Source of the DNA: Ceratobasidium sp. AG-K
Lineage: Eukaryota > Basidiomycota > Agaricomycetes > Cantharellales > Ceratobasidiaceae
Length of the DNA stretch: 64,000 nucleotides
Direction of reading: 5' to 3'
Assembly: GCA_037039685.1 (NCBI GenBank)
Contig: JAWNGF010000003.1
Coordinates: forward strand, 4,686,571 to 4,750,570
Position numbers and translations under genes: made by a program. Positions 1 through 10,800 of the stretch are shown one piece after another. The notes beneath the pieces were generated by a model that worked only from the letters and a program-made list of their open reading frames with translations, did no database searches and had not been told where the DNA came from. Every line of letters starts with the position of its first letter. Within the stretch, counting starts at the first letter, position 1.

Positions 1-704
1 CGCTACCCTTCCTAACAACCCAACCAGAACCGTACCTCGTAAACTCATTCAACCTTGGGCGGCAATTCCTCTACAAATGGACCGTAAACTGGCGATTCGT
101 CCCTGAACCGACATTTTTGAGTTCGCCATTTGCCAAAGGATTGTTAGCGTGCCACGTAGGATTGCTTGGTGCATTTGGCCTGAGCGTATGGTGCAAGAAG
201 CAAGGTGGTCCATGGGCAGTTTTGAAGCGCGCAGCAGAGAGACCATGGAAAGGTGCCGCGATATCGGGAGTATCTCAGGATTGTAAGTCTGCTGGCATTG
301 GAAGGAAGAGGAACTGACAGGCTTGGTAGACATAGCCACGATATTCTTTACCGCAAACCTGATTGGAGTACTCTGCGCCAGGTCGCTTCACTACCAGTTC
401 TATTCGTGGTATGCAACCCAGTTGCCTTTCCTCGCATGGAGAACGAAATACCCCATTGTCCTTCGGTGAGCGCCAGATTTCCGTCCCAGTGTACAGCCCT
501 AACAGAGTTCGCAGAGTGGCAATACTAGGAGCGATTGAATACGCATGGAATACGTATCCTTCTACTAATCTCTCCTCGGTGGTCTTATTAGTGGCACACA
601 TCACCCTTGTTGCGGGTATCTTCTTTGGGTTTCCAGAAGGTCGAAATACGTCAACCGTGCGATGGGACAACCCACCAGCACAAGAAGTGGAAAAATCGGA
701 GTAA
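1..704 (+). CDS. ALG3: Dol-P-Man:Man5GlcNAc2-PP-dolichol alpha-1,3-mannosyltransferase, C-terminal part
   Basis: This is the 3' part of an ER membrane mannosyltransferase that adds the first lumenal mannose to the lipid-linked N-glycan precursor, using dolichyl-phosphate mannose. The window opens inside an exon in frame 3. The reading [20 protein letters not shown] is a strongly conserved ALG3 stretch. After an intron with a GTAAGT donor near 282 comes the family hallmark [10 protein letters not shown] followed by LPFLAW. After a second intron starting near 466 comes a last hydrophobic segment ([20 protein letters not shown]). Translation ends in EKSE with TAA at 702-704. Multiple hydrophobic helices fit a polytopic ER protein. 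The 5' part lies outside the window. It is convergent with the SOF1-like gene, with 167 bp between the stop codons. Identification is firm; exact exon edges are by eye. Confidence 0.93.
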
Positions 705-871
705 ATAATTTATACTGTACTTGCTTTCACCGTAATACATAGGGCTTTGTAATCTGGCAAAAACAGAGCAGCGTTTTTGACCAAGACCAAAATCTCCAGT
801 CCGAAATGGAAATTTGACTTGGGATGAAGTCCGACGCCACTCGCAGAGAGAAGGTCCAAGCCAACCAGCAC

Positions 872-2609
872 TCATGTCTGCTCGACGACCACAACCTTTT
901 TCCTCTCCGCCTTGGGCTTGCTTGCTCCTGCGCGAGTGTGTTTTCTCCTTCTCTCCTCCTTGACCGCACGAGCATCGAGCATTGTTCGCTTGAGTTGGCT
1001 CGCCTTTTTGATCGACGCAGGGAGACGATGTTGCCTATTTGCCTCACGTTTAATAATTTTCCTGGAGGTATCCGGATAACAACGTACCGCTCAATTCGTC
1101 CAACTTCTTTATCCATCTTCCACTTCTCACGCAGTCGATCTCTGTACTCTTTCGATGCACGCTCTCGGCCGTCCACAACGCCCAACTTCTCGCCCGCACG
1201 TGCTTTCCATAATCGAACGTTCCCGTCATCCGATCCAGAGAGCACAAACCGTGCATCCTGGCTATACGTCGTCGCGAACACCCTGCGCCAATCCATCCCG
1301 TCAGCTTCTGCGACCCAAATATAATGCCAAATCCAACCTTTGCATCCGCTTCGCCGTATACGCTGTACTTCCACTCCCTTCACCTTCCTTCCATATCCTA
1401 ACCGCACGATCCCATCCGCCACTAACGAATTCCTGTCCAGTAGGAGACCATGCGCAGGACATGACCGCTGCGACATGGCCTTTGTATATTTGAGTAGGGC
1501 TTGAGAGGGAGCGTACGTCAAACGTATACAGATTGTGGTCTTCTGAGGCGAGGAGGAGGGTGGTGGGGAATGTCGGAGACCAGGCTAGGGCATTGGCGCG
1601 CATCTTGCGAGTGACGTGAGCTGTTGAATGGATTTGGTAGTAGAAGCATACACACTTGCATGACTAGTCGCCTTTCAGCTTTCCCAGTTCGGATATCGTA
1701 TAGAGTCATGGTCCGATCCGTGCCTGTTGTCGCAAGGACAGATGATTCGGACAGATTGAACCGGAGGGCAGTAATCGTTTCATTCGAGGTGGGGAACGTG
1801 AGATCCGAAACGGGTGTAGACCTGGATACGAAAGTATAAGCACAGGGTTAGGAACATTGTGGAGAGCATCGATGGGTCTGCAACTGACTTGGTCTCGTCC
1901 CAGAGCTGAACCACGTTAGATGCGGTGGCAAACAAGGGGTCCGTTCGATGGTGATCTATTGCGCTATTTCATACATCAGTAAGTCGGACCACCACGCGCG
2001 AAAATTTCGACCAACTTGAATGCGACTTTACCAGGGAAAACATTCAAAGGTGCCAGCTACCGACCCGACGGTAAATTTTCGAGTTACCAAAACCAACTTC
2101 GATACTCACTCGTCCCGGCTCTTGCTCCTCGCCTTCAGCAGCAGACGTATCCCAGAGTTTGACCGTCCGATCGACACCACAGCTCAATAACTTCGACCCC
2201 TCCCCATAGGTGATGGCCGAAACCGTACCCTTGTGTGCTCCAGGAAATTTGAGCCGATGCTTCTGGTTCGCCACATCATGGACAATTATTTCTATACAGA
2301 GGTTAATGGAGCCAATTAATCCATTCCATGCCCAAACTCACCACCGTCTCCGCTCCCACTGGTAATAGTTTCCAAGTCCCCCACTCTGCTTGCAAGCGTA
2401 TAAACCCCGTCAATATGACCCTCAAGACTCGAGACAAAAGGTTTAGAAAACATGCGCTCGATCTTGGCCGCGTTGAGTGCTCTAGTTCGTTCGCGTGCTC
2501 GGGCAAATGGATGGGCGAGTGGGTTGAGGTTGCGATTTATGGGTGTAGCATCCCCTTTCCGTTGAGGGAGATGCATTGCGGGGTCATGTTGTAGTACAGA
2601 GATTTTCAT
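872..2609 (-). CDS. SOF1: SOF1/DCAF13-like WD40 protein (small-subunit rRNA processing)
   Basis: This is a WD40-repeat protein of the Sof1/DCAF13 family, a nucleolar component of the U3 small-subunit processome needed for 18S rRNA maturation. The start at 2609 gives MKISVLQHDPAMHLPQ and then ALNAAKIERMFSKPFVSSLE, the family's typical N-terminus before repeat 1. WD repeats follow in several exons: GAHKGTVSAITYGEGSKLLS...VKLWD, TFDVRSLSSPTQIYKGHVAAVMS...VRIWK, and TYSQDARFVLSGSDDGNVRLWK. The basic Sof1 tail (REKWKMDKEVGRIER, then a 53-bp intron, then RLPASIKKASQLKRTMLDAR) ends in VVVVEQT with TGA at 872-874. At least four introns are present. The C-terminal KR-rich tail after the propeller separates it from generic WD40 proteins. 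Its 5' side is 118 bp from a hAT insertion. Confidence 0.9.
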
Positions 2610-2726
2610 GAAGAAGAGATATTATTAAGAAGGTGCCGCTTCGACGAGAGGTATGCACGGAAGAGGTTGAGTCTCAATTTGAGCAACCGGACAAAGTAGC
2701 GTTGCAGAGCGGCGGTAGTCCTGGCT

Positions 2727-2734
2727 CAGTCAAG
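2727..2734. repeat. Left 8-bp target-site duplication of hAT element
   Basis: CAGTCAAG lies directly before the left terminal repeat and is repeated exactly after the right one at 7547-7554. Eight bases is the diagnostic target-site duplication length for hAT transposons. The perfect match points to a fairly recent insertion. Confidence 0.9.
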
Positions 2735-2751
2735 TAGGGTGCAGTTATTAA
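2735..2751. repeat. Left terminal inverted repeat of hAT element
   Basis: TAGGGTGCAGTTATTAA, 17 bp, is a perfect reverse complement of 7530-7546. It lies immediately inside the CAGTCAAG duplication. Confidence 0.92.
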
Positions 2752-2797
2752 GTGATACGTTACTAACCAGTGTTATAAACATTACGTTACAAACATG

Positions 2798-3011
2798 TTA
2801 TTGCTGTTTTCAAAAGGGTCTGCCGGAAGCGCCGAGTGATGATGCACGCACAAAAAAACCGCCAAGAGTAAAGTCAATAGAACTCTGTCAAAACGAGTCA
2901 CTGTGCTATGCAAAGTGTATACTCGGGCTCGCGTCGACGAGGCGCACGTTTTTGTGCACATTATATGATGTAAATACAGATACTGAAAAATCCACCTCGT
3001 GGGGGTCCATG
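2798..3011 (+). repeat. Left arm of internal 214-bp inverted repeat inside the hAT element
   Basis: This arm begins TTATTGCTGTTTTCAAAAGG and ends at GGGGGTCCATG. Read on the other strand it is almost identical to 3290-3503, with only scattered substitutions. Similarity continues more weakly for about 30 bp into the 278-bp spacer (GATTCCGTAGCC against GATTCTGCAGCC). On the strand reading toward the spacer, both arms stay open in the same frame (EAPSDDARTKKPPRVKSIEL is shared). No known protein was recognised. Confidence 0.85.
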
Positions 3012-3289
3012 GGCGATTCCGTAGCCGGAAGGGCGGTTGAGAGTCTAAACACAGTGCACAAGCGCTTTATAGTACCTGTTGCATCTCTTGGATCACTGTC
3101 TCTCGAGGGGTAATTACACACGCCAGATACACGAAGGGGCAGTGGTCACGAGTCGGTTTTGCAACAACAATCATAGTAAAATCACTAAATCTCCGAAGAC
3201 CTTTGCCAGCTAGCATATAGAGGAAGCTCTTACGGGAACATCGATACCTTCCTTGGGCTCCAACCTTTACTCCGGGCTGCAGAATCACG

Positions 3290-3503
3290 CATGGACCCCC
3301 AAGAGGTCAATATCTCATTATCTGTATTTGCATCATATAATGTGCACAAAAACGTGCGCCTCGTCGACGCGAGCCCGAGTATACACTTTGCATAGCACAG
3401 TGACTCGTTTTGACAGAGTTCAATCGACTTTACTCTTGGCGGTTTTTTTGTGCGTGCATCATCACTCGGCGCTTCCGGCAGACCCTTTTGAAAACAGCAA
3501 TAA
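3290..3503 (-). repeat. Right arm of internal 214-bp inverted repeat
   Basis: This is the reverse complement of 2798-3011 with few mismatches, separated from it by a 278-bp spacer. The pair could form a long hairpin, as RNA if transcribed through or as DNA. It lies wholly inside the transposon, upstream of the transposase. Confidence 0.85.
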
Positions 3504-3595
3504 TAACGATGGTAAAAACTCGCCCGGAAAAATGGCGTGTTATTAACAATTCTTGAGTAGTTCGGTTCAGTGTACTGCAAATTTGTCTTATCAGG

Positions 3596-3994
3596 TCAAG
3601 CTCGGACCACCCCACGACACTGGCAATCATGGTGGGACCGCTTCCGGGTGCTCTCCAACCGAATTTGGCTCTTCGGCACGGAGATATAGGGGATCCGTGC
3701 CATACCTGCAAACACATTACACCAAGTGCCCATTAATCTCAAAATGCACGTTAGATACGGCGCATCCATGCCAGGAAGTGACAGACCGGCAGACTTAGGT
3801 ATGCGGCCTGTGCTTGGGTCATACAGTACCGCTCTATTTAAGGAAAATAGCATATATCCGGCGTTTCGAGCGCCCTCAAGTGCCGGCTGAACTACGGATG
3901 TAGGATACGCAGCAAGTATCTTTTGCTTGCTCAGGTTTGTGGTAGTCTCGAGGCCATAAAGGTCGCAACAACGGTCGTGAGACATCACCAACAA
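3596..3994 (-). CDS. Uncharacterised open frame inside the hAT element (possible captured fragment)
   Basis: A 132-codon frame reads from MLVMSHDRCCDLYGLETT on the strand opposite the transposase. Its composition looks protein-like (AAYPTSVVQPALEGARNAGY, VLYDPSTGRIPKSAG). I do not recognise a family. The start lies 41 bp from the transposase start, so the two would be divergent. It may be a captured host gene fragment, a second element-encoded protein, or a chance frame. It has no other support. Confidence 0.25.
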   Translation of the reverse strand: MLVMSHDRCCDLYGLETTTNLSKQKILAAYPTSVVQPALEGARNAGYMLFSLNRAVLYDPSTGRIPKSAGLSLPGMDAPYLTCILRLMGTWCNVFAGMARIPYISVPKSQIRLESTRKRSHHDCQCRGVVRA

Positions 3995-4035
3995 ATCCTT
4001 TCAGAGTTAGTACTTGGCGTCTTGCAGATCCCTTG

Positions 4036-7000
4036 ATGGAATCCAATCACTCGTACCGTCTCGAGATCGATCGCTTGCGTTTAGCTTTACGCTCTCTGCC
4101 AGATTCTTTGCCATCAGGCTCAAATATCTATGATTTTAGACACTGGACTCTCGATCCCGAAAAGCTTGAGCTGCTTGGTGCGCCATGTAGCGTGCTAGTC
4201 AATTGCTGACCTATTATCTCACTACCTTATGGGCGATTTTCAGGAGAAGAGTTTGCTGTCGAAATGGCTGGAAGATCTAACAAGCGCAGCAGAAGAGGTG
4301 TCCCAGTCTGTCACAGAGAAGGTGCTCTACTTTGCCAGAGGTGTAACCACTATTACTAACAACTCAAGCACGCATATAGGCTAAGCGTGTGTCCAAGCTG
4401 TCTGCTGCTCTGAAACGCTCGCTGGAGTATGTCCAAGACGAGCAAGACGGGTCCATAGCACGAAAGCAGCAGAAGACAGTAGCTGCTGAAAAGGTTGCAA
4501 AGCGGTCTGCAAAGATTGCACACACTGCACAAAAGGTGAGTGAAAGCTTGATCCAACCATAGCGAGTCACTTAGCTAGCCGTCTGATGCGCAGTGCAACT
4601 GGAAGTTTGGGTTTGACAACCTTGAGGATGTTAACATTGGCCCAAAGCTCTATACCACAGGGCGGCGTGGCTATCCAATCATCGCCAAGCTTGTAATTGA
4701 GTGCCGCAGCAAGACAACTGGCGACACACGCTGGCGTTGCTCGGCCACGGGCTGCCAGGAGTCCTGGTCATCACGGCAAGCGCAGCGGTTATTAAATCAT
4801 GCAACAGAGGAGTGCCTTACCATTGACCCAGGGCTTAAGGAGGAAGCTTCGGTGCAGTGCGACAATCTTGCCCTTGGGACCAAGGTATTGAAACTGCCCC
4901 CAAAACCGCAAACCACTCAACCGACTTCTGGTACTCGCCCGAAAGCCACATCACAGCCATCCGTGGCTTCAATAGTTGTTTCTGAAGGCCGAAAGGTAAA
5001 GCAAGCTCGCTTCGACCTTAGTGTAGTCAATTATCTTGCTGCTGGACAACTCCCCACACGCACTGTCGATCTCCCAGAGTTCCATGCCATGATATCCGAA
5101 GCCAGTGCCGACATTAGGCCGAAAAAAAGTTCGCATATAGCTAGTAGCCATATCCCGATGGAATCATCTCGGATTCGTCGACTTGCTGCCAGTGAGCTGA
5201 GAAAATGCAAAAATCTAACGGTCTCTTTTGATGGGGGTACTGCTCTCTGTGCTGTTGGGTTTACAACCATCCATGTAACAACTCCCGATACTCGTGTTGC
5301 ACATTTGATGAAGGGCGTTGAAGCCTCGGGAATATCACATACAGGAAAGTATTATTTTGATGAGCTAGAAAAAGTCAGTATTTAACATATTCTTTGTCCG
5401 TCAATGATCTATAACGTCGTTTAAATAGGTTATCCAAGAAATCGGGCCACTCAATTTCTCAGGGATTAGTTGCGATAGTACAGGTAGCACACGCTTAGGT
5501 CGAGAGCTTGTCTTTGTGGCGCACCCAACCATTCTGATATTGCCCGACCTGTGCCACCAGTTGCACAACGCAATCAAGGATATTTACAAGATAATGTACT
5601 TCCAGGAGGTGCGCATATATGCTGCCACTTATATATGCTCCCTCACCTTAATCTATTGTCAAAATTTCAGTGTCTATCCTTGATACGAAAGGTTGCTGGC
5701 TTCTTTTCTAGGTCAACTTTTGCCGCAACCCACCTTCGCTCAGTATGCGCAAGGTTGGGGATCACACAAGGCATACAGAAGGCTGGAAAGACTCGCTTTG
5801 CTGGGTGGTATTACTCAGCTTCCAGTGTTCAGCGCTGTTTGCCCGCAATTGAACAATTGGTTGGTGATGGAATTATCGAAGTCAAGAAGGTAAGTTTACA
5901 GTATCCACAGAGCGCATAAACCTGCTCATCATCTCATAGGACCACAAACTGTTGTTCATTAAGAATATAGTTACCCTCGGACGATTCAAGACAGAACTTC
6001 ACCAATTTATTAAGATTACCGAGCCCTTTGCCAAGGCGCTCAAGTGTCTCGAATCTGGACATTCTAATGCCAGTGACGTCTTTATATTTAATTTGGCAAT
6101 CATGGCCTCGCTTCGACTCACCTTTGACGATAACAAGTCTGGGCTTGGACTGCCAGCCTCAGTAATTCACGATGTACAAGAGATTGCCAGCTCACGATAT
6201 TTCGATATGGTCCTTGCATCTGGGCGTGAGGTCTATTTAGCAGCATTTATTCTTGATCCACGTACGCATATACCCTGTATTCTGAAATCGTTGAGCTAAC
6301 TGTCTTTCATTGCAAAGGCTACAACATTTCAGCAGTCCTTCGCCGTAATAATCTTAATCCTCTGGATCGTGGAAAGATTATACTTCGACCTCCAAAGGTT
6401 CCAACGTCCAGCGACCATGACCTGCGTCACATCATTCCTTGTTTTGATAAAGTCGGGCTTTTCATGAAGAAGATGCTCCGTCACGAGATTAGCGCAGGAA
6501 CTATCCCCGCCTCTCATGACTATGTCGACGGCGAGTCTGTTATCGATGCATTTAAATCACAACTTGTCTCGTATGTACGTGGGGAACGCCCGTTTACAAT
6601 TGGCCCGTCCTCTCGCAACATAGACCAACCTCTGGTCTTCTGGAAACGACTGTTGAAGCACCCCGATGCCTGTTTTGTTGCGGTACGGAATACAAACATT
6701 GATATTTGCTCATTCAGCTGACTTTCTTTTTATACCCTCGCAGGCTCTAGCCGTAAAGCTTTTCTCTGTTGTTCCGAATTCAATGGCCGAGGAACGAACA
6801 GTTTCGTGCTTTACAAAGCTAAACTCAAAGGATAGATCTCGACAGAAGATATCTACACTCGTCCATATGACACGTATCAGGCAAGCATTATTACGCGATC
6901 GCAGTAATTTACCCAAAACTGTAAGCACGGATCGTGCACTACACAAACACGTCTAACTAATATCATCTCGCTCAGTCCAAATCTGTTCTAAGATTCCGTG

Positions 7001-7410
7001 ATCTCTCCGCCACTCTTCTTGCCCAGCGCCCCGCCATAGGCCCGATTATCGAGCTCGAGGTATCTGACGCCTCAGACAATGGGCACAGCGAGCGTGTTGT
7101 GGGCGAAACCGGTCCCGACGAGCTCGAGGTGGATATGATAGACATGATGGAGGACGAGAACGGCAGCGATAACTGGGAGGAAGCACACGAGGCAGTAAGC
7201 CCCGAGGCAAAGGGGTTTGATGTCGCCACCGTCTATGGCGTTGACCTTACAAACCCAATCTTACTTGATCTCCTAAGTGATCAAGATATTAAGGGAGTAG
7301 AAGAGGCACGAGAGGAGGCTATCGAATTGAAAGCGACACGTACAAAGTCTTCTGAGGAACACATGTCAGCCAAGAAGGATATCAGTGCGGTTAACTTGGA
7401 TGTATTCTAG
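4036..7410 (+). CDS. hAT-family transposase with BED-type zinc finger and DUF659 core
   Basis: This is a cut-and-paste DNA transposase. The start at 4036 gives MESNHSYRLEIDRLRL. About eight introns are read through, the first near 4185 and others near 4340, 4535, 5374, 5611, 5890, 6264, 6683 and 6918. Parts in order are: an N-terminal coiled or charged segment; a BED-like finger (RWRCSATGCQESW, then LLNHATEECLTI); a DUF659-type region (LTVSFDGGTALCAVGFTTIH); the hAT core (ILILPDLCHQLHNAIKDI, RKVAGFFSRSTF, GKTRFAGWYYS); and the C-terminal dimerisation region (LAVKLFSVVPNSMAEERTVS). An acidic tail ends at TAG 7408-7410. The frame stays open across all inferred exons, so it looks functional. The family is clear, while exact splice sites are approximate. 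Confidence 0.85.
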
Positions 7411-7529
7411 CGTATGTATTGTATTACATCATATTTTATATATACATTCGCGTCATGGTAGTAACACGTGTTAATAACACTCTGTTATTAACATTCCCAG
7501 TTATTAACGTGTGATAATCTCTCCGGGAG

Positions 7530-7546
7530 TTAATAACTGCACCCTA
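7530..7546. repeat. Right terminal inverted repeat of hAT element
   Basis: TTAATAACTGCACCCTA is the reverse complement of 2735-2751. It is followed at once by the second CAGTCAAG target duplication. Confidence 0.92.
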
Positions 7547-7554
7547 CAGTCAAG
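7547..7554. repeat. Right 8-bp target-site duplication of hAT element
   Basis: CAGTCAAG is identical to 2727-2734 and abuts the right terminal repeat. Confidence 0.9.
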
Positions 7555-7898
7555 TCAACCTCGGTAATATATTGGACTGGAAAGAACTGCTAGTTACTAC
7601 CGTATTATGCAGGCTAAATTAGGTGTTGTATGGGGACAATGTCGAACGAAGTTACCCGTCGTGTCTTGTGTTGTGTTGCGATTGCTCAATCGAGGCCCAC
7701 AAGCGAAAATTAGCATATCCACTGATCGTCGACTCATTAGACGCCAGGCGCTTGACTCTGCGGTTGATCTCTGCGTGCCGCTGTAATTAAGCACGCTAAT
7801 CACGCTACCCGCCGAATGGAAGGTGGTAATAGTAGTAGTATCAGGAGCACTCGGCCTCGCAAGGAGTTTGAATGCTTGCGTTTGATTTCAATCGGTAG
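7555..7898. other. Intergenic spacer after the hAT element
   Basis: This 344-bp stretch lies between the transposon's target duplication and the stop codon of giant gene A. I see no gene here. A tRNA-like patch near 7735-7790 was considered and rejected. Confidence 0.6.
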
Positions 7899-10800
7899 TT
7901 ACAGTAAGCTACGCTCACGGGAAACCTCCATTCGCCCAATGCCGCTCTTAGACTGGCCTTTGTAACCTGTAGAGGTTGGCTTGAGTTGAGCCACGTGTCG
8001 AGAAGTGGTCATTGCGCACCGATTATAATGCGACCCGATGAGGGTAGCGCTCGGTTTCTGCAGTGATTTGGCAATATCCTCGAAAGCAACAGCAAGTTCA
8101 ATCTTGTAAACCCATGCAGTCAGCAGAGATTTCTTAGCGATAGGAATGTTGGCGCCAGAAACAGGTTACTCACCGAATCCATCGCATTGACAAATGTGCA
8201 TCGCTTGTAAGAATCAGCGTGTCCTTCCTTGGCATACTCGACGCGAGCAACCTCCGCCATTTTCATAAGGGGCTCCGAGCTGACTTCCCGCCCAAATAAC
8301 ACCGTGTAAAGCTGGAGAGGCTTTCTATATGAAGAGGATTTGAGCACATGGAACACTCATGCGCTGGCAAACCGACTTACCCCAAGCGCTTGCAAAGGTC
8401 GCACAACCTCAAAACCGATTGGTCTGCGGCATCGCCCTCGCCATCCGAGAGGAAAATAACAACCGGGGCCCTGAAATTATATCTAATAAATATTCCGGTG
8501 ATAGAGTGAAAGTATATGCGCACCGCTCCGCGTTCCAGTTATCTACAAGCATGCTGTGTGTTTTGTCCAATGCACCTGTAAAGAATGTTCCTCCGCATGG
8601 TGAATGGGCAATGAGTTTATCGATCAACTGATCCGTAGTGCTTGTGAGATCATTAGATATACGGGTCTGTATGTTTTATACAACAGAATTTTCAGTCGGC
8701 GACATTAACTAAGATACGAGGCCTGTTTACCGTTGCGTTGGTGTTGAACGTAATGGCCGAATACGCATCCGATCGCCCCACGTCGGGCCGGCCCAAGCTC
8801 TGATTCATATGCGCGTTGATGACAGGTTCCCGGGATCTTAGAAACCCGTACAGCGCCGATAGGACTGCTCCGTAGCGATTGTCACAGCTCGCGCGCAATC
8901 GATGAGTGACCGGAGTATCAGACAACGGCCGGCGGTCAGTACCAAGCATGGAGGAAGAGCTGTAATGATCATCGTTATTGAGCCACCAAAGCAAATAGCA
9001 AGTTCGACAATCAGCACCTATCAATTACGAAAAAGCTACACAGGAATATATCTCAGATCGCGAAGCGACAAGGGTAGTTGGGCTTACATATGATAACTCG
9101 AGCCTTTGTTTGGATCCCGGCAGTCAAAGAGATGGCCATCGTATGACACGTATCCGGATCTCAAGCGAGAGTCTGGAGCGCGAGGGGCGTGCATGATTTT
9201 TAGTTTACAATAAGATAGCTGTTCGTGTGTGGGGTCTTTGGACCGCGTTAGCTGACGGATAATCTATAGACGGGAGGAAGGGCTGGGGCTAACCTGGACA
9301 GTATGCGTCACTGGACAGCAGATGGATCTTAGTCCCTTGAAACTCAAACGACGCTCCCATCAATACTTACCATTGTTCAAATTCGGCCCTCTGGTCAGGT
9401 AAGTATGGATCTAGTGGGGCGTAAACAAGTTAACAAATCCGGGTGCTGTTTTGCCGTCACGGTGAGCTCGCGCTTACCTCTAAAGTCTTTGGTTTTACCA
9501 AATTACATTTTCAGTCTACAAACTGCATCAGTGCGCTTGTGATTAACATACCAGATCGATTCCAGTAGAGCTTGTGCGAAACCCAGTCCTTATGGACTTC
9601 AGGGAGTGGTAGTATCCTACTGTGGATGTGCTGATGGTCTTCCCCACCGCACTCATCAGGTTCTGGGTTTTGACAGTAGTCCACATGCACGTGTCGGCCT
9701 TGTTAAGAACATATTACAGAGCAGAGCATGGTTGAACCTCGATCGCCAGAACCATATGTATGCTCCTGGATTTTATAAGAGGCATTGCCCGAAGAGTCCT
9801 CAAGCAGCCATTGCGTCTCAGTCATTGAGCCATGGCTAGTATGATGTAGCCGGTCCGCATGACCTAAAGTACACAGGAGTTTCATAATGGATCCCGATGT
9901 TGAAGAGACGCAACTTACCATGTTGAAGCGTACAATAGTAGTTGCACCTCGGGCATCTAGTCTCACAATAATGACTAGCAGACGCCATTACACTGTGAAG
10001 GTGAGGTCCTTCGTGCTCCAATTCCCCAGCTTTGATTGGCACAGCGCACGAAAGTTTTTGAGCCACTTGAGCAAACCGCGTGTATTGAAAGGTTTCGAAC
10101 TTTCCGGAAAAGCTTTCCACGATTTCTACGGGTTGCGTTTCGATCTGTGTTTGGATAAATCGTCGTCAGCTTGAGTAGACATTGAGAACAGTTTACCCAC
10201 TTGACAAATGCCCGGAGCTTCGCATTTTTTTACACATCGATGCTCTTGTGTGCATAGGTGTACTGGGTTATCTTCCAGTCCGTGAAAGTGACCCAGATGA
10301 AGACATGAGTTCGAGCACAATTGGCATTCAATTGGGCATTGAGCGTTTGCGCAGACATGGCGCCCATGTTCTTGGTCCCTAAAAACCGGGTTTAGCTGCC
10401 TTGTTGTCACGGAAACTCGATATGTGCTGACCATGGTATTTGGCAATAATCAGGGCAGTTATAGATTGTGCCGATCATCCCGCCTATAGCATGATCTTTG
10501 GGACACTTGATGTTCTGAAGACTGCATGGCTAGGGGCCAACATGGTGTAAGTTATTATAAACCATAGAGTATAGCCAGATAGCTGGTGAAGTACCTCTCC
10601 GCAATAGTGTACACGCGCAGAACACACGTGATCATCCCGATGGTCGATTTCCTAATCACGATTCGATCAGCGATCGCAGCTAGGCGCCCATCGCCCAGAC
10701 ACACCTTTAAGCAGATTGCTTCGCAGCCACGCTTGCCAATTAACGAGCACGTTTTTCCGCAGGTGTGCCTCTTGGGTTCGCACCTTTACGTCCAATCGGT

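Larger units (their letters stand above)
2735..7546 (+). mobile_element. Complete hAT-superfamily DNA transposon (4,812 bp)
   Basis: The element is bounded by 17-bp terminal inverted repeats (TAGGGTGCAGTTATTAA at 2735-2751 and its reverse complement at 7530-7546). An exact 8-bp target-site duplication, CAGTCAAG, flanks it. It carries one multi-exon transposase gene (4036-7410, +) of the BED finger plus DUF659/hAT dimerisation type. The left 1.3 kb before the transposase is unusually long and holds a 214-bp internal inverted repeat and a minus-strand open frame. Subterminal copies of GTTATTAAC cluster at the right end. It lies between the 5' end of the SOF1-like gene and the 3' end of the first giant GTPase gene. 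Intact ends plus an open transposase suggest potential autonomy, which is inference. Confidence 0.92.

Noticed and set aside
7735..7790. tRNA-like patch with a TGCGG-loop-CTGCG arm
   Set aside because: The T-arm pairs only with two wobbles, the B-box consensus is broken and no acceptor stem could be found.
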